Notes: generated by a model not told the origin, from the letters alone. A stretch of DNA of 64,000 nucleotides from CAXXOK01 sp963675925 (GCA_963675925.2 CAXXIB010000004.1:992001-1056000), one strand, 5' to 3'. Positions 8,530 through 17,037 are shown, counted from the stretch's first letter. Numbers and translations: made by a program.

Positions 8530-10002
8530 ATGAAAACTTTCGTGGCGATGGTGCTTGCAGTGCTGCTGTGTATGCAGGGCGGAGCTGCGCTGGCCGGACA
8601 GGTGGGCGCGCCTGCCATTGAGCGGCCGGAGTCCAATACCGGTGCCGGTACAGAGGCTGGAAGGCGTAGCAACAGTGTACAGCCCCAGCCGACAGAACCG
8701 GCAAAGGCGACATGGCAGGAGCCACATCCGCTGACCTGGTACCAGCAGCAGGCTGCCGAGGGTGATGTGAGTGCGCAGCTGTTGCTGGGGAAAAAGTATT
8801 ATTACGGCGAGGTCGTGCCGCAAGACTACTGGATGGCGGCAACCTGGCTTAGCCGTGCAGCGGCGCAGGGAAGCGCTGAGGCGCAATATTATCTGGGGAT
8901 GCAGTATTATTTTGGCTATGGCGTTGCAGAAAGCGATTCGCGTGCACTTGCTTGGTTGCAATCGGCAGCTGAGCAGGAATATGTACCGGCATACCTGTAT
9001 ATGGGATATTTGTACAATTACGGCTTCGGGGTAAAAAAGGACGAGGAGGCAGCGCTGTCCTGGTTCCAAAAAGGCGCGGTTGCCGGCGATTCCGAAGCGC
9101 AGTATGTCCTGGCGCTGTTTTACATGGATGAGGGTTTTGGAAAAAACAATATGGACACAGCGCTGTATTGGCTGGAACAAGCCGCACAGCAGGGCGATGC
9201 GTTTGCACAGGCACATCTGGGGTGGCTGTACTATGCCGGCACGGATGTCCCAAAGGATGAAAAAGCAGCACTGCGGTGGTTGACGCTGTCGGCCGAGCAG
9301 GACAATGCTATCGCACAGTATTACCTGGGGATTGTGTACTATAACGGCGAGGGCGTAGCGGTCGATTATCCGCTGGCGGCGCAATGGTTTGAAGCCGCAG
9401 CCTTGCAGGGCGACCTGGATGCGCAGTTCAATTTGGCTTATATGCTGGATGAAGGGATTGGAATCCGCGAAAACAACGCCGAAGCGCTTCGCTGGTACGA
9501 ACAATCTGCCTTGCAGGGGAACCCGGACGCGCAGTTTAATCTGGCCGTGATGTTCGATCTTGGCGAAGGAACACGACCTAATCTAGAGAAGGCGGCCGTC
9601 TGGTATGAAGAAGCCGCAAACCAAGGGGTTGCCAGGGCGCAGTTTAACATGGGTGTTATGTTTGAAGAGGGGGAAGGGAAACCCCAGGACTTCGCAGAAG
9701 CGGCCCATTGGTATACCAAAGCCGCGGAGCAAGGCTTAGCCGAGGCGCAGGTGAACCTAAGCAATTTGTACCACGAAGGGCTTGGCGTGGCGCAGGATTT
9801 TGCATTGGCCATGCAATGGGCCCGCAAGGCGGCCGAACAGGGCGATGCCGAGGCACAGTATGTCCTGGGGTCGATGTATGAAAACGGCGAGGGTATTGCC
9901 ATCGATCTGGACACCGCCGTGCATTGGTACGAACTGGCAGCGGCACAGGGACAGGAAGAAGCGCAGGTGCGGCTGGAAGCGTTGCAAAATTTGGATGACT
10001 GA
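8530..10002 (+). CDS. Secreted Sel1-repeat (TPR-like) protein
   Basis: 490 aa. The start at 8530 places a signal peptide first (MKTFVAMVLAVLLCMQGG...ALA), then a Pro/Ser-rich linker and about 11 full Sel1-type repeats of 36 residues plus a partial twelfth. Each is of the form EAQYYLGMQYYFGYG...A.WL..AAEQG; repeat boundaries include QGSAEAQ, AGDSEAQ, QGDAFAQ, QGDLDAQ and QGNPDAQ. Sel1 repeats make an alpha-helical solenoid for protein-protein contacts. With no anchor or enzymatic domain visible, it is probably an exported scaffold or adaptor. GAGGG lies about 9 bases before the start. The glycosyltransferase begins 30 bases downstream and may be co-transcribed. Confidence 0.9.
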   Translation: MKTFVAMVLAVLLCMQGGAALAGQVGAPAIERPESNTGAGTEAGRRSNSVQPQPTEPAKATWQEPHPLTWYQQQAAEGDVSAQLLLGKKYYYGEVVPQDYWMAATWLSRAAAQGSAEAQYYLGMQYYFGYGVAESDSRALAWLQSAAEQEYVPAYLYMGYLYNYGFGVKKDEEAALSWFQKGAVAGDSEAQYVLALFYMDEGFGKNNMDTALYWLEQAAQQGDAFAQAHLGWLYYAGTDVPKDEKAALRWLTLSAEQDNAIAQYYLGIVYYNGEGVAVDYPLAAQWFEAAALQGDLDAQFNLAYMLDEGIGIRENNAEALRWYEQSALQGNPDAQFNLAVMFDLGEGTRPNLEKAAVWYEEAANQGVARAQFNMGVMFEEGEGKPQDFAEAAHWYTKAAEQGLAEAQVNLSNLYHEGLGVAQDFALAMQWARKAAEQGDAEAQYVLGSMYENGEGIAIDLDTAVHWYELAAAQGQEEAQVRLEALQNLDD

Positions 10003-10032
10003 TTCATATTATCGCGGCAAAGGAGAATGTGC

Positions 10033-11256
10033 ATGCGCATAGCGCACATCACCACAAGATCGGAGGGAACCGCAGGACAGACCGTGCTTTCGCTTTGCGA
10101 AACCCTGCAGGATGCCGGGCACGCTGCGCTGTTTTGCTACGCAACGGGCGGCATTCCCGAAGGCGTCCCCAGCTACCGCATCGGCGGCATGGTGGACCGT
10201 ACCGTGCACAAAGCGCTGGCGCGTGTGCTCGATTGCGCCGGGTTTTGCTCCCGCGGCGCAACCAAAAAACTGACCGAGCAGCTAACACTGTATAAGCCCG
10301 ATCTGGTCCACCTGTATACCCTACATGGGTATGCCTTGCACTTGCCGGAGTTGATGCGCTATCTGTCCGCTGCGGGAATTCCCGTGGTGTGGACGATGCT
10401 GGACTGCTGGCCGTTCACGGGTCACTGCGCGCACTATGCACGGGCCGGTTGCCAGCGCTTTCGCAATGGCTGCCACCACTGCCCCAATCTGCGCCACTAT
10501 CCCAAAAGCTTGGTGCTGGACCGCAGCGCACAAAACTGGAAGCACAAGCGCGATGCGCTGCTTGCGCTTGAAAACCTGACACTCGTTGCCCCGTCGGGTT
10601 GGCTGGCGGGGGAGCTGCAAAGCTCGTTTCTAGGGGCATATCCCATATGCATCGTTCCCGGCGGCATCGACCTGAACTTTTTCCGGCCCGCCGGGGACGG
10701 CGATGTGGAATCCGTCACCGCGCGCTACGGCCTGCGGCGGCATGGTGAAAAGCCGCTGATTCTTGCTGTCGCCCGCACTTGGACCGCCGCCAGAGGCATC
10801 AACGATTTGATGGATTTGCACGAGGAACTGCAAAGCGAGGCGGCCATCGCCGTTGTGGGCCTGACACCCAAGCAGATGGAATACCTGCCCCCGGGCATGA
10901 TCGGCATTCCCCGCATTTTCGGCACGGATACCCTGCGCGCCCTGTACACGGCCGCCGATCTCTGCATCAGCCTGCGCTACGAAGAAGCGCAGGATTTGAC
11001 CCTGATTGAAGCCCTTTCCTGCGGTACGCAGGTGCTTTGCTACGATGCGACCTCGCTGTCGGAAATCGTCACACCGGAGATCGGTACGGTGGTTTCCGCC
11101 GGATCGGTGCATGCCGTGGCCGATGCCTGCCGCGCCCTGCTGGAAACCCCGAAAGATCCGCTGGCCTGCATCGCCCGCGCCCAGGCGTTTGACCGGGAGG
11201 CGGAGCTGCAAACCTACATGGCACTGTACGCTGATCTATCTGGAGATGTGCGGTAG
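10033..11256 (+). CDS. GT4-family glycosyltransferase (GT-B fold)
   Basis: 407 aa, no signal peptide or membrane helix, so cytosolic. The N-terminal half carries the Cys/His-rich block seen in a subgroup of capsule/exopolysaccharide transferases: TMLDCWPFTGHC, then GCQRFRNGCHHCP and HYPKS. The C-terminal GT-B half has ILAVARTWTAARGINDLM and the donor-site region RYEEAQDLTLIEALSCGTQV, where EEAQDLTLIEA stands in for the usual E-x7-E. It likely transfers a nucleotide sugar to a surface glycan; donor and acceptor are unknown. The ATG at 10033 (AAAGGAG 7 bases upstream) is preferred over the ATG at 10027. Downstream is DUF5131 after 15 bases. Confidence 0.87.
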   Translation: MRIAHITTRSEGTAGQTVLSLCETLQDAGHAALFCYATGGIPEGVPSYRIGGMVDRTVHKALARVLDCAGFCSRGATKKLTEQLTLYKPDLVHLYTLHGYALHLPELMRYLSAAGIPVVWTMLDCWPFTGHCAHYARAGCQRFRNGCHHCPNLRHYPKSLVLDRSAQNWKHKRDALLALENLTLVAPSGWLAGELQSSFLGAYPICIVPGGIDLNFFRPAGDGDVESVTARYGLRRHGEKPLILAVARTWTAARGINDLMDLHEELQSEAAIAVVGLTPKQMEYLPPGMIGIPRIFGTDTLRALYTAADLCISLRYEEAQDLTLIEALSCGTQVLCYDATSLSEIVTPEIGTVVSAGSVHAVADACRALLETPKDPLACIARAQAFDREAELQTYMALYADLSGDVR

Positions 11257-11271
11257 GGAAAGGACGGTAAG

Positions 11272-11982
11272 ATGGCAATGTGGAACCCGTGGCGTGGCTG
11301 CCACAGATGCTCGGAAGGCTGCACGTACTGCTATATTCACCGGGGCGATACAAAGCGCGGCGTGGATACGACGCTGATCGAAAAAACGTACACGTTTGCA
11401 GCGCCGGTTCGCAAGCTGAAATCCAGCGCTTACAAAATGAAACCGGGGCAGACTGTATACCTGTGCTTTTCCTCGGATTTTCTGCTGGAGGACGCCGACC
11501 CGTGGCGCGGCGAATGCTGGGATATGATCCGGCAGCGGCAGGATTTGCACTTTCTGTTTCTTACCAAGCGCATCGAGCGCTTTATGGATTGCGTCCCTGC
11601 CGACTGGGGCGATGGATACGAGAACCTGACCGTCGGCTGCACGGTGGAAAACCAAACACGGGCTGATGAGCGGCTGAAACTATTCAGAGACTTACCTATT
11701 AAACATAAAAATATCATCCTCCAGCCTATGTTGGAGGATGTGGACATCTCCCCGTACCTTTCCGGCGATATTGAACTTGTAGTCGTCGGCGGTGAGTCGG
11801 GTCGCGATGCTCGCCCGCTGGACTACACCTGGGTGCTGCATGTACGCCAGCAGTGCATAGAGCACGGCGTGCACTTTCAGTTTCGCCAATGCGGCACGCA
11901 TTTTATTCGTGATGGAAAACAATACACCATTCCCGTGCACCAGCTGATCAAGCAGGCCAAAGCCGCGGGGATTGATTTGTAG
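11272..11982 (+). CDS. DUF5131 (phage Gp37/Gp68-like) radical-SAM-type Cys-cluster protein
   Basis: 236 aa opening MAMWNPWRGCHRCSEGCTYC. The Cys13-x3-Cys17-x2-Cys20 spacing is that of radical SAM FeS clusters, and NPWRGC...CTYCYI is the hallmark of the DUF5131/Gp37-Gp68 family found in phages and bacteria. Further on, VYLCFSSDFLLE, FLFLTKR and VVVGGESGRDARPLDYTWV match the conserved family core. Biochemical function is not established; it is a relative of spore photoproduct lyase-like enzymes. It sits 15 bases after the glycosyltransferase with AAAGGA upstream. It keeps the high GC of its neighbours, unlike the next gene. Confidence 0.85.
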   Translation: MAMWNPWRGCHRCSEGCTYCYIHRGDTKRGVDTTLIEKTYTFAAPVRKLKSSAYKMKPGQTVYLCFSSDFLLEDADPWRGECWDMIRQRQDLHFLFLTKRIERFMDCVPADWGDGYENLTVGCTVENQTRADERLKLFRDLPIKHKNIILQPMLEDVDISPYLSGDIELVVVGGESGRDARPLDYTWVLHVRQQCIEHGVHFQFRQCGTHFIRDGKQYTIPVHQLIKQAKAAGIDL

Positions 11983-12053
11983 GGCAACTCTGATAAAATT
12001 TACTATTGCTACTGAACGGATATTCACCAATTAATATTCAATTAGAAGCAAAA

Positions 12054-14243
12054 TTATTCTACCTTTATATAATCATCATATTGCTGTTGCCATGTGTTTA
12101 TCAACTGATCAATATACTCAGATTTCATTTCGAAATCATCTATTTCAGGATTTTCTTGATGATATGCAAAGGATGCAACTTTTTCTATTGATACTGTTGG
12201 TAGCTGCCAAAAAGTATCATTAAACCGCATTTCATTTATCGAACTCATGATTTTTTCGGCTGATACATATTGCTCGTAATCGTCTTTTTTAAATTGATAC
12301 CCTATAGAATAGTCTTTCCTTGGGGTGTGAAATGTTTGAGCAATGGCAGAAATGAAGCGAATGATATTGATATCTTCCTCAAGAATTTTCGAGAAGTATG
12401 CCTTACAATCATCAGGTTCAATATTTTCCCACAGATATATCATGTGTGCAGCATTTTCCATACATAACCAAGATGTATCATTAAGAGTTTTCTTGAATCT
12501 AAACAAGTAAATTTTTTCGGCGGAGAGTAAATGATCAAGAGTAATCACTTGCTTTTCGTATTTTCGTCCACTAAAGCGGCCATGAGAATATTCAATATCA
12601 CTTAGAATCAAAGTAGCAATTCGTAAAGTTTGTTTGCTTATATCCTTAAAAAGGGCCTCAAGAATCTTGCTTCTACGTGGCTCATTTTCATATTTAAACA
12701 GTAAATCTATAATTATACGGGATACTCGATATGCAAGAGTGAAGTCAATTGACCTAACTTCCTTTTCTGGCAGATATCCGCATATCGCATATAAAGTCAC
12801 TATAAATATTTCGATTCGGTCTAAAGGAATTTGATCTAAGTTAGCTTGTAACTCCAATATATAATCGACTATATGATCCCTATCTATAATATTCTTCAAA
12901 AAAGAATATAGATCAGGTTTACTCATTTTTGAAAAAGAACGGATGATATCAGTATGAGCGATTTTTATCTCATCTAACGAAATTGTAAAGTAAAGGTCGA
13001 ATCGTCTTTCACAAGCAATTCTTAGATTTCTGCACAATTCATCTGTGCTAATATCAACACTCCTGTAATTTACTCTGTTATGATAGCTTGGAAATAAACA
13101 AGATATTGCGTTCAGGGCTCTTATAGGATTTTCTTTATCTACAGAAGCCAGAATCTTAGTTTGTTCGTTTTTATACTTGTCAATATTGGCCATGTTAGAA
13201 TCGTCAGAGTGATAACCAATTAAATTGCTTCGATTACTAATTATCCATCTAAATATCTTGGGAGCGAAAACTTGCAATGCGGTAATACCAGCAAGATCTA
13301 TGAAATCTATCTCGTTCTTAATAATATTGTATTTAAAGTAGAGAATATTAATGAACCGATTAATATCACGAAGGTTATTGATGAATGGCTTTATACAATA
13401 TAAAAAAACATCCGACCAATGGGTTTTATCAAAATCATTTGAATAAGATTTATCTAAAATTTCGTCAAGTTTGTCAAACAAGACTGAATATACATTTTGC
13501 AAATTTACCTCTGGTATATCAAATGGTATTTGAATGATTTTCTCAAGGTATTCTTCACCTTCTCCATACTGAACATCAGAAAGTGCGTTAACAACCACAT
13601 CTTTATCGAAAGATAGGAGATATGTCACATTTGGGAAACCGGCGACTGAATTAACTAGTTGGAATATAGCGCGAATTTGATCATTTGGTAGGCGGTCAAT
13701 ATCATCAATAACTATTAAAATTCTTCTGTCAAGAGCTAATAGGGCTTTCTCAACTTCTCTTTTTCGATATGAAACGTCATTGAGCTTTTCATCAGCATCT
13801 TCTTTCATTTTCTTTCCAATATCTTTTGCAAGGAGAGGAAGTAACTTAAGATATTTTCCAACAATAGGAATAAACTCTGTATATTCAAGAGAGGATGAAT
13901 AGCTCTCCATGATTTCCCCTAGATGCGATGCGCCTTCTGGTAGATTTTTTATTTTAAGTTCGTTTGATAACGTAACAAAGAATTGATTTAATAACTGGTT
14001 GCTATCGGAAAAGTTCCAAGGATTAAAACGAATACATATAATCTTCTCGCTTAATTCTTTCAATGAGGAAAAAGTCATATTGAGAATGGAAGTCTTACCA
14101 CAACCCCATTTTCCACATAGGCTGATTACAAAATTATCGGAACTGTTAAATGCATAAATTGCGTCAGCTAATTGTTTGGCAAATGTTGCTCGCCCTAACT
14201 TGTCTTCATTAACTGATTGGATGGGTTTATCAGAGTTATACAT
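12054..14243 (-). CDS. KAP-family P-loop NTPase (probable defence or stress ATPase)
   Basis: 729 aa. The KAP NTPase domain spans about residues 10-330: Walker A GKWGCGKT (44-51), the family NPWNFSD segment (about 75-81), and Walker B RRILIVIDDIDRLP (about 173-186). Unlike many KAP proteins, I see no transmembrane pair inserted between the Walker motifs. The remaining 400 residues are helical and unrecognised. KAP NTPases occur in mobile defence gene sets as well as in animals. Base composition is far more AT-rich than both neighbours, which suggests transfer. It has its own promoter (14303-14330) and AAGGAGC 7 bases before the ATG, and lies just after the rplT terminator. Confidence 0.85.
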   Translation of the reverse strand: MYNSDKPIQSVNEDKLGRATFAKQLADAIYAFNSSDNFVISLCGKWGCGKTSILNMTFSSLKELSEKIICIRFNPWNFSDSNQLLNQFFVTLSNELKIKNLPEGASHLGEIMESYSSSLEYTEFIPIVGKYLKLLPLLAKDIGKKMKEDADEKLNDVSYRKREVEKALLALDRRILIVIDDIDRLPNDQIRAIFQLVNSVAGFPNVTYLLSFDKDVVVNALSDVQYGEGEEYLEKIIQIPFDIPEVNLQNVYSVLFDKLDEILDKSYSNDFDKTHWSDVFLYCIKPFINNLRDINRFINILYFKYNIIKNEIDFIDLAGITALQVFAPKIFRWIISNRSNLIGYHSDDSNMANIDKYKNEQTKILASVDKENPIRALNAISCLFPSYHNRVNYRSVDISTDELCRNLRIACERRFDLYFTISLDEIKIAHTDIIRSFSKMSKPDLYSFLKNIIDRDHIVDYILELQANLDQIPLDRIEIFIVTLYAICGYLPEKEVRSIDFTLAYRVSRIIIDLLFKYENEPRRSKILEALFKDISKQTLRIATLILSDIEYSHGRFSGRKYEKQVITLDHLLSAEKIYLFRFKKTLNDTSWLCMENAAHMIYLWENIEPDDCKAYFSKILEEDINIIRFISAIAQTFHTPRKDYSIGYQFKKDDYEQYVSAEKIMSSINEMRFNDTFWQLPTVSIEKVASFAYHQENPEIDDFEMKSEYIDQLINTWQQQYDDYIKVE

Positions 14244-14295
14244 GCAAGCTCCTTATATGACACTTGTTTTAATTGGAACGAGTTGATTTATTGTT

Positions 14296-14330
14296 AACGA
14301 TAATTATAAACGATAAACACTTATAGTCAA
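14296..14330 (-). promoter_or_regulatory. Promoter of the KAP NTPase gene with two AACGATAA repeats
   Basis: Minus strand TTGACT (14325-14330), 16 bases, TATAAT (14303-14308). The plus-strand octamer AACGATAA occurs twice 13 bases apart (14296-14303 and 14309-14316), bracketing the -10 box, a reasonable layout for a repressor site. Confidence 0.6.
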
Positions 14331-14350
14331 GATTAAGTGATATAGGCTTT

Positions 14351-14380
14351 AAAAAAAGACCGCCACACCGGCGGTCTTTT
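14351..14380 (-). terminator. Terminator of the infC-rpmI-rplT operon
   Basis: GACCGCC (14358-14364) pairs with GGCGGTC (14370-14376), extended by A/T pairs; the minus-strand exit is a run of seven T (14351-14357). It follows the rplT stop by about 20 bases. Confidence 0.88.
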
Positions 14381-14400
14381 AATTGCTGTACTGCGTCAAA

Positions 14401-14745
14401 CTACTGTGCCCGTTTCACAAGAGTGGCAAAGGCATCCGGATCGTTGACGGCGATATCGGCCAGCATTTTGCGGTTGATGACGATCTCTTTGGCCTTCAGG
14501 CCGTGCATCAGCTGGGAGTAGGTGGTGTTGTTCATGCGTGCCGCAGCGTTGATGCGGGTAATCCACAGGCGGCGGAAATCGCGCTTGCGCATTTTACGGC
14601 CGATGTAGGCGTAACGCAGGCTGCGGGCGACCTGTTCGGTAGCCGCACGGTACTGGCGGGACTTGGCGCCATAATAACCTTTGGCGAGTTTAAGCACCTT
14701 GCGGCGCTTTTTATGCGCGTTGAGCGCTCTCTTTATGCGTGCCAT
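14401..14745 (-). CDS. rplT: 50S ribosomal protein L20
   Basis: 114 aa, full length. MARIKRALNAHKKRRKVLKLAKGYYGAKS is a standard L20 start. L20 binds 23S rRNA early in 50S assembly, and in Firmicutes it also represses its own operon by binding the infC leader. AAGGAGGAACCCATC precedes the ATG. It is last in infC-rpmI-rplT and is followed by a terminator. Confidence 0.98.
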   Translation of the reverse strand: MARIKRALNAHKKRRKVLKLAKGYYGAKSRQYRAATEQVARSLRYAYIGRKMRKRDFRRLWITRINAAARMNNTTYSQLMHGLKAKEIVINRKMLADIAVNDPDAFATLVKRAQ

Positions 14746-14777
14746 GATGGGTTCCTCCTTGCAAGCTTACAAAGTGC

Positions 14778-14978
14778 TTATTTGTAGGGAATGAGTTTGC
14801 GAATGGTGCGGGCCTCGGCTGCATTATCAATGATGCCGTCCGCGCGCAGATGACGGATGCGCTTGTTCTTTTTCAGGTGCACCTGATGGTTGGCGTTCAT
14901 CTGCTTATGCTTCACTTTGCCGTTTTTGGTCAGGAAGAAGCGCTTGGCAGCGCCGCGATGCGTTTTTTGTTTAGGCAT
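14778..14978 (-). CDS. rpmI: 50S ribosomal protein L35
   Basis: 66 aa, full length: MPKQKTHRGAAKRF start, lysine-rich body KVKHKQMNANHQVHLKKNKR and ending RTIRKLIPYK. The start at 14978 is set by the conserved MPKQKTH and by GGAGGA about 9 bases upstream; a frame extension to 14999 is spurious. It lies 180 bases after infC. That spacer contains a 7-bp perfect dyad (GAGTTCT/AGAACTC, 15062-15103) and a GC hairpin near 15034-15057, so a separate translational control or processing site is possible. Confidence 0.97.
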   Translation of the reverse strand: MPKQKTHRGAAKRFFLTKNGKVKHKQMNANHQVHLKKNKRIRHLRADGIIDNAAEARTIRKLIPYK

Positions 14979-15158
14979 GGTTGGTCGTCCTCCTCTCAAT
15001 ACGGTTTCGCGCCCGATCTCCGGGTACGAAGGAAAGCCCGCCGCGTGGGCGGCTTTCGCGCAGAGTTCTCCGCTTTCTTTACAACAAGATTGTTAGAACT
15101 CCGTGGGCTAACGATGAAGAAAAAACGTGTGGGATTGGTTCATCGTTTGCCGACTCTA

Positions 15159-15806
15159 TCAGATCATATTCTCGCTTTCGCGCTTGACCTTCTTCTTAGG
15201 GGCGGGCTGCTGAGAGGCTTTCTTGTCTTCAGCATCTTTCAGCTCCTGTGCTTCGCGCTCTTTGCGTTCCTGCTCGCGCTCGGCAAAGCTTTTCTTTTCC
15301 GCCTTAGGTGCGATGATCATAATCATGAAGCGGCCTTCCAGCTTGGGGCGGCGCTCTATGGTGCCGTACTCCTCAAGGCGCTTGGCAAAATCCAGCATGA
15401 TCTGCATGCCGATGTTGGCATGGGCGATCTGGCGGCCGCGGAAGCGGATGGACACTTTCAGCTTATCGCCTGCCTCCAGGAATTTCACGGCATTCTTGTA
15501 CCGGGTTTGAATGTCGTTTTCCTCGATGGTTGCTGACAGCTGTACTTCCTTCAGCTCTACGATGCGCTGGTTCTTGCGTTGCTCGCGCATACGTTTTGCC
15601 TGCTCGTAGCGATGCTTGTCGTAGTTCATCAGCTTGCATACCGGCGGGCGGGCTTTGGGTACGATCTTGACCAGATCCAAGCCCTTTTCCTCGGCCTTCT
15701 GCATGGCGGCCTGCGTGGGCATAACACCCAGCTGTGCGCCGTCGCTGTCGATCAGCCTTACCTCACGATCTCTGATTTCGTCGTTGATCATCGGCTCGTT
15801 GTTGAT
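15159..15806 (-). CDS. infC: Translation initiation factor IF-3, probable AUC start
   Basis: 215 aa with both IF-3 domains: the N-domain (NDEIRDREVRLIDSDGAQLGV), helix linker (LMNYDKHRYEQAKRMREQRKNQ) and C-domain (SIRFRGRQIAHANIG). IF-3 prevents premature 50S joining and checks the start codon. The first ATG (15791) is 24 bases from the only good ribosome site, GGAGG at 15816-15820. An in-frame ATC at 15806 is 9 bases from it and gives INNEPMINDEI..., matching the usual length. Non-AUG starts (AUU/AUC/AUA) are a known feature of infC, allowing IF-3 autoregulation. The C-terminus has a Lys/Gln/Pro-rich tail (SQQPAPKKKVKRE). Confidence 0.93.
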   Translation of the reverse strand: MNNEPMINDEIRDREVRLIDSDGAQLGVMPTQAAMQKAEEKGLDLVKIVPKARPPVCKLMNYDKHRYEQAKRMREQRKNQRIVELKEVQLSATIEENDIQTRYKNAVKFLEAGDKLKVSIRFRGRQIAHANIGMQIMLDFAKRLEEYGTIERRPKLEGRFMIMIIAPKAEKKSFAEREQERKEREAQELKDAEDKKASQQPAPKKKVKRESENMI

Positions 15807-15877
15807 ATTGATACACCTCCATAGTAGTTCGATAAAAACCTTAGCTCTTACCGGGTTGCGCCCGCGTTTTTACAAAG

Positions 15878-15903
15878 AAAAAAGCCGGCGCTGAAGCACC
15901 CGC
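15878..15903 (-). terminator. Leader terminator/attenuator in the infC 5' UTR (L20-leader-like)
   Basis: An 8-bp imperfect GC stem (15896-15903 with 15884-15891, one mismatch) followed on the minus strand by TTTTTT (15878-15883). It lies about 90 bases downstream of the predicted start point and about 70 bases before infC. Firmicute infC operons carry an L20-binding leader that triggers termination; position fits, but I did not verify the L20 leader consensus. The 15807-16194 interval holds this leader, the promoter and the region ahead of the AraC-type gene; no other gene is seen in it. Confidence 0.6.
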
Positions 15904-15995
15904 AAATTATACAACCGCCACGGACTTATGTGCCGTGACCTGCGCAAATCAGTTTTCGCGCGGTGAGAAGCGGGCAGCTTCTGCTTACAAAGTGC

Positions 15996-16025
15996 AGTAT
16001 ACCATGGGAAAACGCCGTGTGTCAA
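15996..16025 (-). promoter_or_regulatory. Sigma-A promoter of the infC operon
   Basis: Consensus TTGACA (16020-16025), 18 bases, TATACT (15996-16001) on the minus strand. Start expected near 15989, giving a leader of about 180 bases to the infC AUC. Confidence 0.82.
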
Positions 16026-16194
16026 CCAATTCTTGCGGTTTATAGGCTTCGGGCGTACAATAATAGAAATACCGGACAAATCAGCGCACGGGTTCACAGG
16101 TTTTCGTTTATGTCCTGTGATAAGTTTATACCGTTGGAAACGATGAGCGGTCAGGGTTGCTGTCGGAGTTTTCAACAAAAGAGAGGGTTACAGT

Positions 16195-17037
16195 ATGGAC
16201 TGGATTGAAGGGATGAAGCGGCTGCTTGGGTACATCGAAGAGCACCTGACGGACGCGGAGCTATCGGTGGAGCGCGCGGCGCAGTATGCTGCGTATTCAC
16301 CGTTTTACCTGCAGCGTATCTTTTCCGGGCTGACGGAGATGTCGCTTTCGGAGTACATCCGTAGCCGGCGCATGTCCCAGGCCGGGCAGGAGCTGCGCGC
16401 CCAGGGCGTGAAGGTGATCGACGTTGCCCTAAAGTACGGCTACGAAACCCCGGAAAGCTTTCAGAAGGCATTCACCCGCTTCCATGGTATACCGCCATCG
16501 GCAGCGCGTCGTGTGGATGCCAAGCTGCTGTTCCTGGCCCCTCTGCAAATCACGGTCACACTACAAGGAGGAACCACAATGGATTATCAGATTGAAACAA
16601 AGGGCCCCATGACGGTATATGGCTTTGAACGCCGTTTCACCATGGAAACCGCGAAACAGGAGATTCCGGCGTTCTGGGATGAGTTCTTTAAAAATGGCTG
16701 GTTGAAAAAGGTCAGCCCGCTGCTGGGCGTATGCCTGGAGGACGACAGCCAGACCGACTTTCCTTACCTGATCGGCAACTTCTGCGACCCCGATATGGTT
16801 GTGCCGGAGGGCATGGTCAAGCGCAGCATTCCTGCCCACACCTGGGCGCTGTTCCACACCGAGGGCACGGAGGGCAAGGATATTCAGGAGTTAAACCACA
16901 GAATATACACCCAGTGGCTGCCCACCAGCACCCAGTATGAACCTGCCAGCGCCATGAACATTGAGGTCTACCCCTGCGAAGAGATGGACTGGGAGGATAA
17001 GCGCTGGGGGATATGGCTGCCGGTCAAAACGAAATAA
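16195..17037 (+). CDS. AraC-family regulator with C-terminal GyrI-like effector-binding domain
   Basis: 280 aa. Residues 1-105 are an AraC/XylS DNA-binding unit with two HTH motifs (AELSVERAAQYAAYSPFYLQ and ALKYGYETPESFQKAFTRFHG). Residues about 120-280 are a GyrI-like (Rob/SoxS-type) ligand-binding domain: ETKGPMTVYGFERRF, then VPEGMVKRSIPAHTWALF and the ending NIEVYPCEEMDW. Such regulators sense hydrophobic drugs and activate efflux genes. The start at 16195 has AGAGAGG 7 bases upstream. No obvious target gene adjoins, so autoregulation or distant targets are likely. A 7-bp dyad (TCACAGG/CCTGTGA, 16094-16120) lies upstream. Confidence 0.9.
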   Translation: MDWIEGMKRLLGYIEEHLTDAELSVERAAQYAAYSPFYLQRIFSGLTEMSLSEYIRSRRMSQAGQELRAQGVKVIDVALKYGYETPESFQKAFTRFHGIPPSAARRVDAKLLFLAPLQITVTLQGGTTMDYQIETKGPMTVYGFERRFTMETAKQEIPAFWDEFFKNGWLKKVSPLLGVCLEDDSQTDFPYLIGNFCDPDMVVPEGMVKRSIPAHTWALFHTEGTEGKDIQELNHRIYTQWLPTSTQYEPASAMNIEVYPCEEMDWEDKRWGIWLPVKTK

